A stretch of DNA of 8,821 nt from assembly GCA_031400715.1 (NCBI GenBank), contig JANNQK010000059.1, positions 1-8,821 on the forward strand. Direction: 5' to 3'. This stretch comes from VFMC01 sp031400715. GTDB taxonomy: Bacteria > Actinomycetota > Acidimicrobiia > Acidimicrobiales > Ilumatobacteraceae. Positions 1-5,513 of the stretch are shown in pieces. Under the pieces are notes generated by a model, which worked only from the letters and a program-made list of their open reading frames with translations, searched no databases and was not told the DNA's origin. The position numbers were made by a program, and so were the translations under genes. Position 1 is the stretch's first letter. Each line of letters opens with the position of its first letter.

Positions 1-656
1 TCGCGCCCATCGATCACTCCCTTGTGATGGAACGTCACGTACCAGTGCGCCTCGATCGACCGCGCTCGCTGCAGCGAGGACTCGAAGTCGTTCAGGCTGC
101 TCCACTCGTCGCCGTAGTAGGGGCCGAACGCGGAGAGATCGATGTCGCCGGTGACGAACACTCCGTCGGGCTCGATCAGCATGCCGGTGTGGCCACGGGT
201 GTGCCCGGGAAGGTGCACGGGGCGGATGGTGACACCGCCGAGGTCGATCGTCTGGCCGTCGACGAACCCGACGGCATCGGGTCGTGGCACGTAACTGAAG
301 TCGCGCACGATGATCTCGCGGAACGCTCGATCGGCTGCAGGCGCCATCCCGTAGATCTGCATCAGGCCGTCGAGCGACCGTGCTCCCTGCAGGTCGAGCT
401 CGTGGATGAGTACGGCCGCCTCGGGGAACAGGTGCACCCCGGCGAGGTGGTCCTCGTGAGCGTGGGTCAGCACGACATGGTCGACCGGTGGTAGATCGGC
501 GAGATCGCTGCGCACGCGCATCGACGTGGATGGATCGATGATGGCGGTCGCATCCGTTCCCTGGACCAGCACGGTGTTGCCGGCCGGATACCGGCCACCG
601 TCGAGACCGATCAGCGCTGTGGTGTGCGGTCCGAGGACGAGGTCGGTGTCGAGCAT
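1..656 (-). CDS. MBL-fold metallo-hydrolase, C-terminus beyond window
   Basis: Open frame of 218 residues running off the left edge, so the C-terminal part is missing. It has the metallo-beta-lactamase-fold metal-site pattern: HAHEDH at residues 65-70 (H65, H67, D69, H70), H152 in LPGHTRGH, D171 in TGDID, and a late FHHKG (H210/H211) that could supply the last ligand. The family binds two metal ions, usually zinc or iron, and hydrolyses thioesters, lactones, phosphoesters and similar bonds. The GHTRGH segment resembles hydroxyacylglutathione hydrolase-like members rather than true beta-lactamases, but the substrate is unknown. No signal peptide or membrane segment is visible, so it is probably cytoplasmic. 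The ATG at 656-654 is the only good start in the frame downstream of the phosphofructokinase; its Shine-Dalgarno is weak, which fits translation from a shared transcript 61 bases downstream of that gene. Fold assignment is firm; the specific function is open. Confidence 0.87.
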   Translation of the reverse strand, partial: MLDTDLVLGPHTTALIGLDGGRYPAGNTVLVQGTDATAIIDPSTSMRVRSDLADLPPVDHVVLTHAHEDHLAGVHLFPEAAVLIHELDLQGARSLDGLMQIYGMAPAADRAFREIIVRDFSYVPRPDAVGFVDGQTIDLGGVTIRPVHLPGHTRGHTGMLIEPDGVFVTGDIDLSAFGPYYGDEWSSLNDFESSLQRARSIEAHWYVTFHHKGVIDGR

Positions 657-698
657 GCCGCAGCTTGACCGATGCGACGACCGCCCGTCGACGTCGAC

Positions 699-718
699 AC
701 CGAGGGTGCGGTCTCGGT
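699..718 (-). terminator. Small hairpin at the end of the phosphofructokinase gene
   Basis: ACCGAG (699-704) and CTCGGT (713-718) form a perfect 6-bp stem with an 8-base loop touching the phosphofructokinase stop codon. A perfect 12-bp palindrome, GTCGACGTCGAC, lies next to it at 687-698. There is no T-tract, so this is at best a weak or attenuating structure between two genes that otherwise look co-transcribed. It could be chance in GC-rich DNA. Confidence 0.2.
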
Positions 719-1848
719 CACGTCACCCGGTCGCCGAAGCTGATGCCCATCTCGCGGGCGGTGCGCATCGTGTCGCAGGTGAGCGGAACCTTCTTCTGAC
801 GACCGCTCACCTCCGACAGCGGGACATGGCCGACCGAATCCCCGGCCAGGCACACCATGTGGCCGTCGAGGCCATCCGCGAGCGCGCGAACGGCGGCAGC
901 GCCGAATCGCAGGGCGAGGAGCCGGTCGAACGAGGTCGGCGACCCGCCGCGGAGCAAGTGGCCCAGCACGACGGTGCGCGCCTCCTTGCCCGTCAGGTGT
1001 TCCAGCTCGTCGGCCACCTTCGCGCCGATGCCGCCGAGCCGTTCGTTCTGGCCCGTGCCCGCGGTCGCGATCGTGCTGCGCCCGCCTCCGAGTGGTGTCG
1101 CTCCCTCGGCCACGACCACGATCGAGAACCTCGAGCCGTGCTGATGTCGACGGGCGATCGTGTCGGCGACGGGCTCCAACTCGTACGGGATCTCCGGGAT
1201 GAGGATCGCATGTGCGCCGGACGCCACTCCCGAGTGCAGCGCGATCCACCCGGCGTACCGGCCCATCACCTCGACGACGATCACCCGCCCGTGCGAGGTC
1301 GCGGTCGAGAACAGTCGGTCGATGCACTCCGAGGCGAAGCTCACAGCGCTGTCGAAACCGAATGTCGACATCGTCGCCTCGAGGTCGTTGTCGATGGTCT
1401 TGGGCACGCCGATCACCCGGAGTCCGGCAGTGCTGAGGTGGTGGCCGATCGCGAGTGACCCGTCACCGCCGATGGTGATCAGCGCGTCGATGCCGCGCTC
1501 GGCGAAGCGGCCCAACAGCTCGGCCGTGCGGTCGATTTCCACGATGGTCCCGTCGGGCTGCTCGATCGGGAAGCGGGTCGGGTTGCCCCGGTTGGTGGTG
1601 CCGAGGATGGTCCCCCCGAGGTGGACGATGCCGCGCACGCGATCGCGCGACAGCTCGATCAGGCCGCCGTCGTCGTACTGATCAGGAGACAGCAGGCCGT
1701 TGAACCCGTCGCGGATGCCGACGACGTCCCAGCCGCGGTCGTGCGCAGCGAGCGTCGCGGCGCGGATCACGGCGTTCAGCCCAGGAGCGTCACCGCCTCC
1801 TGTGCTGAGTGCGATGCGGCGAACCGGGGGGAGTGCGTGCGTGGGCAT
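718..1848 (-). CDS. pfkA: 6-phosphofructokinase (ATP-type by key residue, PPi-like subgroup)
   Basis: 376 residues, cytoplasmic, phosphorylating fructose 6-phosphate to fructose 1,6-bisphosphate in glycolysis. Motifs in order: nucleotide-binding STGGGDAPGLNAVIR (15-29); IGGDGS (126-131); PKTIDND (149-155) with the catalytic aspartate D153; MGRYAGW (195-201) for fructose 6-phosphate; IPEIPYE (217-223); and a complete match to the classic phosphofructokinase signature at 291-309 (R, GH, RGG, DR). The residue equivalent to E. coli Gly104 is Gly (G130 in GGDGS), which in this family points to ATP rather than pyrophosphate. The residue equivalent to Gly124 is Lys (K150 in PKTIDND), typical of PPi enzymes and of the actinobacterial/trypanosomal mixed group. 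The frame stays open upstream to an ATG at 1899, but the ATG at 1848 is preferred: conserved sequence begins about ten residues later and a TAnnnT box lies six bases upstream. Divergent from the oxidoreductase and probably first gene of a unit with the MBL hydrolase. Confidence 0.94.
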   Translation of the reverse strand: MPTHALPPVRRIALSTGGGDAPGLNAVIRAATLAAHDRGWDVVGIRDGFNGLLSPDQYDDGGLIELSRDRVRGIVHLGGTILGTTNRGNPTRFPIEQPDGTIVEIDRTAELLGRFAERGIDALITIGGDGSLAIGHHLSTAGLRVIGVPKTIDNDLEATMSTFGFDSAVSFASECIDRLFSTATSHGRVIVVEVMGRYAGWIALHSGVASGAHAILIPEIPYELEPVADTIARRHQHGSRFSIVVVAEGATPLGGGRSTIATAGTGQNERLGGIGAKVADELEHLTGKEARTVVLGHLLRGGSPTSFDRLLALRFGAAAVRALADGLDGHMVCLAGDSVGHVPLSEVSGRQKKVPLTCDTMRTAREMGISFGDRVT

Positions 1849-1854
1849 GCCGTG

Positions 1855-1860
1855 ATCGTA
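1855..1860 (-). promoter_or_regulatory. Probable -10 box for a leaderless phosphofructokinase mRNA
   Basis: On the minus strand TACGAT matches the actinobacterial TAnnnT -10 consensus and ends six bases before the ATG at 1848, so transcription would begin at or next to the start codon. This also explains the lack of a Shine-Dalgarno sequence. No good -35 hexamer is visible 16-19 bases upstream, so the call rests on the -10 box and its spacing. Confidence 0.5.
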
Positions 1861-1966
1861 GAAGCGCTGCCCCCGGCGATGCGGCGACGAAGGGCACATC
1901 GGTGCGGGAACAAGGACCCATCCCGGGAACGAACGGGGAACGCCGACCCGACGGCACGATCCTCGC

Positions 1967-1972
1967 TACGGT
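1967..1972 (+). promoter_or_regulatory. Possible -10 box upstream of the FAD oxidoreductase
   Basis: TACGGT fits TAnnnT. The poor hexamer CCGACC lies 18 bases upstream (1943-1948). A start 7-9 bases downstream would fall at about 1979-1981, immediately before the ATG of the small frame at 1981. The rest of the divergent region 1849-2084 shows no clear operator, strong hairpin or RNA gene. Confidence 0.3.
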
Positions 1973-1980
1973 GACGTGAC

Positions 1981-2088
1981 ATGGAGCTGCCCAGGGCGAC
2001 CGACGGTGTCGATCGCCCGGCGCACGACGTCGTGGGTTCGACACCTGCGGTCGGTCTCCGACTCGTGAACGGGAGGTCATCGCGGTGA
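1981..2088 (+). CDS. Possible 35-residue leader reading frame upstream of the oxidoreductase
   Basis: ATG at 1981 opens a 35-codon frame (begins MELPRATDGV, ends NGRSSR) whose TGA stop (2086-2088) overlaps the GTG start of the oxidoreductase (2085-2087) in a GTGA junction, the form typical of translational coupling. A GGTGA at 1970-1974 could act as a ribosome site six bases upstream, or the frame could be read leaderless from the TACGGT box. The peptide matches no family I recognise, has no run of one amino acid that would suggest attenuation, and its third-position GC is about 76%, which looks lower than in the flanking genes. It may be chance. Confidence 0.25.
   Translation: MELPRATDGVDRPAHDVVGSTPAVGLRLVNGRSSR
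2071..2076 (+). promoter_or_regulatory. Ribosome binding site fixing the GTG start of the oxidoreductase
   Basis: GGGAGG, eight bases before the GTG at 2085. It is the best Shine-Dalgarno in the region and supports the GTG rather than a later start. Confidence 0.7.
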
Positions 2089-3599
2089 CGGAAGAGACAG
2101 ACCAGCACGCTCCGCAACAACCGCTCCCCGGAGAGCCGGCCCAGGCGGCGACCGGCGCGCAGGAGCGTCGGCCATCCGTCGATGTCGATGTCGATGTCGA
2201 TGTGGTCATCGTCGGGTCGGGGGCGGCGGGGTTGAGCGCAGCGCTGTCGGCGCGAGCGCGCGGGGCGAGGCGGGTGTTGGTCGCCGAGGGTGAGGCCGTG
2301 GTGGGCGGCTCGTCCCGACTGTCGGGCGGTCTGATCATGGGCGCTGGCACCCGTTACCAGCGGGCACAGGGCATCCACGATGACGCCGACGCGCTGTATC
2401 ACGACTACCTCCAGCTCAACCGGTGGGACGTCGATGCCGTCGTCGTGAAGCGCCTGTGCGAAATGGCCGGACCGACCGTCGAGTGGCTGGGAGACCTGGG
2501 CGTCGAGTTCCACGAACAACTCGTGTTCGGGGGAGACGAACGCGTGCCCCGGGTGCACGTGCCGATCGGGCGCGGTCAAGGTGTGATCGACGTCCTCCAC
2601 CGCCGCTGCCGTGACGCCGACATCGACATCGCCCTCGGCCGTCGGGTCGATCGCCTGCTCGTCGAGGGTGGCAGCGTGACGGGTGTCGCCGTGGGCGACG
2701 ACGAGATCCGATCGGGGGCGGTCGTCATCGCATCGGGCGGTTTCGGGAACTCGGCCGCGCGCCTCGCCGAACACTTCCCGTCAGCGGCCGCAACCGGGGA
2801 AGCGTGGTACATCGGTGCCGACGGCTCCCGGGGCGATGCGCTCGCGCTCGCGACACAGGTCGAGGCTCAGACGGTCGGGCACGATCGCGGGCTGAGGCTC
2901 TTGCACACCGGCATCGACCAGATCTTCGAGGCCTATCTCCCAGGCTGGCTGGTGCTCGTGGATGTCCACGGGTACCGGTTCTGCGACGAGACTGCGCCGT
3001 ACGGGATGATGGACCACCTCATGCGCATGCACGGCGATCGGGCGTGGGCGATCTGCGACCATGCCACCTTGGCGGGTGCCACCTCCTCCGGGGTTGCTCG
3101 CTACAAGCAGGCAATCCCCGGTTCGTCCAAGCGGCAGAGCCCGCATTGGACCACCGACGTGATGGAGCTCATGCTCGCAGCCGGCCGGGCCAGGCGTGCC
3201 GCCACGATCGAGGATCTCGCGTTCTCTCTCGACATCGATGCAGCGGTGCTGCGGGGAACCATCGACCGATACAACGCAGGCGCCGATGCTCACGACGATG
3301 TCGACTTCGCGAAGGAGGTGACGATGATCGAGCCTGTGCGCGAGCCGCCCTTCTATGCCGTCGAGATGCGACCGTCCACCGTGTGCTTCACGGCCCACGG
3401 CCTGCGCATCGATCGCGATGCTCACGTCCTGAGCCTCACCTCACAGACGATCCCCGGCCTGTTCGCGGCGGGGGAGTGCACCGGCGGTGTGATCGGTGCG
3501 CAGTACGTCGGCAGTGGCAACAGCTACGCCAACGTCACCGCCTTCGGACGCATCGCCGGCGAGAACGCGGCGTCGTTCGCGATCCGCTCCAGCCGCTGA
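2085..3599 (+). CDS. FAD-dependent oxidoreductase, fumarate reductase / KstD-like (FAD_binding_2)
   Basis: 504 residues. A polar N-terminal tail of about 31 residues leads into the FAD dinucleotide fold: VVIVGSGAAGLSAA (40-53, GxGxxG at 44-49) and E68 at the end of strand 2 as probable ribose ligand, then GGSSRLSGGLI (74-84). The C-terminal FAD segment is GLFAAGECTGG ... YVGSGNSYANVTAFGRIAGENAA (458-496). This architecture is that of soluble fumarate reductases, urocanate reductase and 3-ketosteroid-delta1-dehydrogenases. The usual fumarate reductase HHT-type motif is absent; the equivalent stretch reads TVCFTAHGLRID (432-443). The Y474-x-G-x-G-x(8)-FG arrangement looks closer to the steroid dehydrogenases. 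It probably transfers hydride to or from a C-C bond of an unidentified substrate in the cytoplasm. There is no signal peptide, heme motif or membrane segment. It is transcribed alone, convergent with the NifU-domain gene. Superfamily certain, substrate unknown. Confidence 0.9.
   Translation: MTEETDQHAPQQPLPGEPAQAATGAQERRPSVDVDVDVDVVIVGSGAAGLSAALSARARGARRVLVAEGEAVVGGSSRLSGGLIMGAGTRYQRAQGIHDDADALYHDYLQLNRWDVDAVVVKRLCEMAGPTVEWLGDLGVEFHEQLVFGGDERVPRVHVPIGRGQGVIDVLHRRCRDADIDIALGRRVDRLLVEGGSVTGVAVGDDEIRSGAVVIASGGFGNSAARLAEHFPSAAATGEAWYIGADGSRGDALALATQVEAQTVGHDRGLRLLHTGIDQIFEAYLPGWLVLVDVHGYRFCDETAPYGMMDHLMRMHGDRAWAICDHATLAGATSSGVARYKQAIPGSSKRQSPHWTTDVMELMLAAGRARRAATIEDLAFSLDIDAAVLRGTIDRYNAGADAHDDVDFAKEVTMIEPVREPPFYAVEMRPSTVCFTAHGLRIDRDAHVLSLTSQTIPGLFAAGECTGGVIGAQYVGSGNSYANVTAFGRIAGENAASFAIRSSR
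2178..2201 (+). repeat. Hexanucleotide microsatellite GTCGAT x4 inside the oxidoreductase
   Basis: Four perfect head-to-tail GTCGAT units encode Val-Asp repeats (residues 32-39) directly before the first beta strand of the FAD fold. The unit is in frame, so slippage would lengthen or shorten the Val-Asp stretch without a frameshift. Confidence 0.85.
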
Positions 3600-3669
3600 A
3601 CTTCGAACCGTTTCCGGTCGTGTACGACGCGAGATGGTACGAAGCAGCCCGATCTGAAGGTCTGGGTGG

Positions 3670-3679
3670 CCGGCGCCGG
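3670..3679. repeat. 10-bp palindrome between convergent genes
   Basis: CCGGCGCCGG is a perfect palindrome in the 82-base gap (3600-3681) between the convergent oxidoreductase and NifU-domain genes. It has no loop or T-tract, so it is not a standard terminator. A weak ACCG/CGGT hairpin near 3610 is the only other structure I see in this gap. Confidence 0.25.
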
Positions 3680-3681
3680 AC

Positions 3682-4110
3682 TCAGGAGTGCTTGGGGGTC
3701 CAGCCGCCGTAGCCGTCGATGTCGCTCTCCTGCACGTCGCCGATCACGTCGGTGATCCAGGTGAGGCGGTCGCGCAGGATGCGGTTCACCCCGCCGTTCA
3801 GGGTCGCTGCCGACACGGCGCACGAGCCGCATGCGCCCGAGAGTTGCAGCCGAACGACGCCTGTCTCGACGTCGAGGCCGATCACGTCGAGCGAGCCACC
3901 GTCGGCGGCGATCACCGGCTGGATCACCTCGATCACGTCGAGGAGGTCCTTCACCCGTCGGCCTGCATCGGGATGATCGCCCGTGACGGGGAAGGGGTAC
4001 TCGGTCGCGCCGGCGTGGGCGCCGGCGTCAGGAGTGACAGTCGAGATCGGTTCCACGGCTCCATCCAACCGCGCCCACGCCGATTTCATGCCACCGGAGT
4101 CGAGATTCAT
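3682..4110 (-). CDS. NifU C-terminal-domain protein (Fe-S cluster scaffold/carrier)
   Basis: 142 residues. The NifU C-terminal domain covers about residues 54-126: VIQPVIAADGGSLDVIGLD (62-80), then SGACGSCAVSAATLNGGVNRIL (91-112) with the CxxC pair C94/C97. In this family two subunits use that pair to hold a 4Fe-4S cluster and pass it to target enzymes. It is longer than minimal stand-alone Nfu proteins because of a roughly 50-residue, poorly conserved N-terminal extension; it lacks the degenerate A-type domain of E. coli NfuA. The start is uncertain: ATG at 4110 or ATG at 4089 (residue 8), which has GGTGG just upstream; neither has a strong Shine-Dalgarno. It is last in the minus-strand series after the thiolase, 78 bases downstream, but nothing visible in its neighbours requires an Fe-S cluster, so its job is probably general. 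Confidence 0.88.
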   Translation of the reverse strand: MNLDSGGMKSAWARLDGAVEPISTVTPDAGAHAGATEYPFPVTGDHPDAGRRVKDLLDVIEVIQPVIAADGGSLDVIGLDVETGVVRLQLSGACGSCAVSAATLNGGVNRILRDRLTWITDVIGDVQESDIDGYGGWTPKHS

Positions 4111-4126
4111 CGTCCGTGAGCTGGAC

Positions 4127-4157
4127 GACGCGTGGCGCGGGTGACGCGTGGCGCGGG
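4127..4157. repeat. Tandem direct repeat, 16-base period, two copies
   Basis: GACGCGTGGCGCGGG occurs at 4127-4141 and again at 4143-4157, separated by one base. Each copy holds the palindrome ACGCGT. The repeat lies in the gap between the thiolase stop and the NifU-domain gene and could be a duplicated protein site or a simple slippage duplication. Confidence 0.8.
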
Positions 4158-4179
4158 CCGTCGCTCACGGACCGACGGC
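4157..4179 (-). terminator. Hairpin downstream of the thiolase gene
   Basis: GCCGTCG (4157-4163) and CGACGGC (4173-4179) form a perfect 7-bp GC-rich stem with a 9-base loop, about ten bases after the thiolase stop in the direction of transcription. No T-run follows; the tandem repeat comes next. It may be a weak terminator or an mRNA 3' stabiliser between the thiolase and NifU-domain genes. Confidence 0.3.
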
Positions 4180-4188
4180 TGCGGCGGA

Positions 4189-5418
4189 CTACAGCCGCTC
4201 GATGATCGTGGCGGTGCCCATCCCGCCACCGGTGCACATCGTGACGAGCCCGGTCTGCAGGTCGCGTCGCTCCATCTCGTCGATCAGGGTGCCGATCAGC
4301 ATCGCGCCGGTTGCGCCGATCGGGTGACCCAACGCCATCGCTCCGCCGTTGACGTTGGTCTTGTCCCAGCTGGCTCCGGTGTCCTTCAGCCACTTGAGCA
4401 CCACGGCGGCGAAGGCCTCGTTCACCTCGAACAGATCGATGTCGTCGATCGTCATGCCGGCCTTCTTCAACACGAGATGCGTGGCCGGACCGGGCGCTGT
4501 CAGCATGATCACCGGTTCGGTGCCGGCGACCGCAGTCATGATGATCCGGGCCCGCGGCGTGAGGCCGTGAGCCTTGGCGTAGTCCGGCGACGCCACCAGC
4601 ACGGCGCCTGCGCCGTCGACGACGCCCGAGGAGTTGCCGGCGTGATGCACGTGGTCGATCGCATCGACGTGTGGGTAGGCGATGCGGGCGATCTCGTCGA
4701 TGCTCTTGCCGCGGTCGGCCAGCACATGGGCGCCCATGCCCTTGAAGCTCGGTTGCAGCTTGGCGAGGTCGTCGACCGTGGTGCCCGGACGAGGGAACTC
4801 CTCGCGGTCGAGGGCCAGGCGACCATCGTCGTGGAAGATCGGCACGAGCGACCGGTCGAAACGGCCTTCGGCGATCGCCGCCGCGGCACGGATCTGGCTG
4901 TCGACGCCGAGCTGGTCGCACTGTTCGCGGGTGAAGCCCTCGGTCGTGGCGATCAGGTCGGCCGAGATGCCCTGCGGCACCATGTCGTACCGGTCGCGGA
5001 GGTGGGTGTTGTTCGCGGTGAAACCGTCGACGTGCATCGGCGACGGTCGCGACATCGATTCCACACCGCCTGCCACGACCAGGTCCTGGAAGCCCGACAG
5101 CACGCCCATCGCAGCGAAGTTCACCGCCTGCTGACCGGAGCCGCAGAAGCGGTTGAGCGTCACGCCCGGCGCCTCGGTCGACCATCCTGCATCGAGCGCC
5201 GCCATGCGGGCGATGTCCATCGAGTGGTCGCCGCTGCCGGCACCGCAGCCCATCACGACATCGTCCACCTCGGCGGTGTCGAAGCCGTTGCGGGCCTGGA
5301 GCGCGTTCAGCACCTGGGCGAGGATGCGCTGGGGGTGCACGTCGTGCAGCGCACCGGTCTCCTTGCCCTTGCCGCGCGGTGAGCGCACTGCGTCGATGAT
5401 CCAAGCTTCGCGTTCCAT
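4189..5418 (-). CDS. Acetyl-CoA C-acyltransferase (thiolase)
   Basis: 409 residues, a typical length for the family. It catalyses thiolytic cleavage of 3-ketoacyl-CoA to acetyl-CoA and a shortened acyl-CoA, or the reverse condensation. All catalytic parts are present: nucleophile C92 in NRFCGSGQQAV (89-99), GGVESMS (117-123), NEAFA (333-337), H365 in GGAMALGHPIGATGA (358-372), and the acid/base C395 in CTGGGMG (395-401). The start at 5418 is fixed by a strong AGGAG five bases upstream; the frame remains open further upstream but through non-conserved sequence. No signal peptide, so cytoplasmic. It lies 87 bases downstream of the amidohydrolase on the same strand. A degradative (FadA-type) role fits the context better than polyhydroxybutyrate synthesis, since no reductase or synthase gene is adjacent, but chain-length preference cannot be read. 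Confidence 0.95.
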   Translation of the reverse strand: MEREAWIIDAVRSPRGKGKETGALHDVHPQRILAQVLNALQARNGFDTAEVDDVVMGCGAGSGDHSMDIARMAALDAGWSTEAPGVTLNRFCGSGQQAVNFAAMGVLSGFQDLVVAGGVESMSRPSPMHVDGFTANNTHLRDRYDMVPQGISADLIATTEGFTREQCDQLGVDSQIRAAAAIAEGRFDRSLVPIFHDDGRLALDREEFPRPGTTVDDLAKLQPSFKGMGAHVLADRGKSIDEIARIAYPHVDAIDHVHHAGNSSGVVDGAGAVLVASPDYAKAHGLTPRARIIMTAVAGTEPVIMLTAPGPATHLVLKKAGMTIDDIDLFEVNEAFAAVVLKWLKDTGASWDKTNVNGGAMALGHPIGATGAMLIGTLIDEMERRDLQTGLVTMCTGGGMGTATIIERL

Positions 5419-5423
5419 GGTGT

Positions 5424-5428
5424 CTCCT
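5424..5428 (-). promoter_or_regulatory. Shine-Dalgarno site of the thiolase
   Basis: AGGAG on the minus strand, five bases before the ATG at 5418. It decides the start among several upstream in-frame possibilities and shows that the thiolase can initiate on its own. Confidence 0.75.
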
Positions 5429-5468
5429 GATCTGTCCGTGTGTGCGTCTGTGCGTGAGCGACGGCTAT

Positions 5469-5513
5469 CGCGATGAGAGATGCGGGCGGCAGCGCCACTC
5501 ATCTCTCATCGCG
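5469..5513. repeat. Perfect 14-bp inverted repeat between amidohydrolase and thiolase
   Basis: CGCGATGAGAGATG (5469-5482) and CATCTCTCATCGCG (5500-5513) are perfect reverse complements separated by 17 bases. The amidohydrolase stop codon (5506-5508) lies inside the right arm. In the minus-strand transcript this would be a strong stem-loop starting at the end of the amidohydrolase message and ending about 50 bases before the thiolase ATG. No T-tract follows, so a simple intrinsic terminator is not supported; an mRNA-processing or stabilising stem, or a protein-binding site, are alternatives. Confidence 0.85.

Noticed and set aside
24..1458. Plus-strand open frames of 156 and 310 codons at the left of the window
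   Set aside because: They lie antisense to the MBL hydrolase and phosphofructokinase, both of which have complete signature motifs on the minus strand.
2178..2201. GTCGAT repeats as a CRISPR-like or iteron array
   Set aside because: The unit is six bases, perfectly in frame within a coding sequence, and has no spacers; it is a simple microsatellite.
1776..2774. 332-codon minus-strand open frame across the divergent promoter region
   Set aside because: It spans the intergenic region and the antisense of the oxidoreductase, has no start signals and no domain; the HIDIDIDID stretch is just the antisense reading of the GTCGAT microsatellite.
3600..3681. Search for an intrinsic terminator between the convergent genes
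   Set aside because: Only short GC palindromes and a 4-bp stem are present, with no T-tract in either direction.
4028..5404. 458-codon minus-strand open frame overlapping the thiolase
   Set aside because: Another frame of the same strand through the thiolase; its translation is Arg-rich low-complexity sequence, while the thiolase frame has every catalytic motif.
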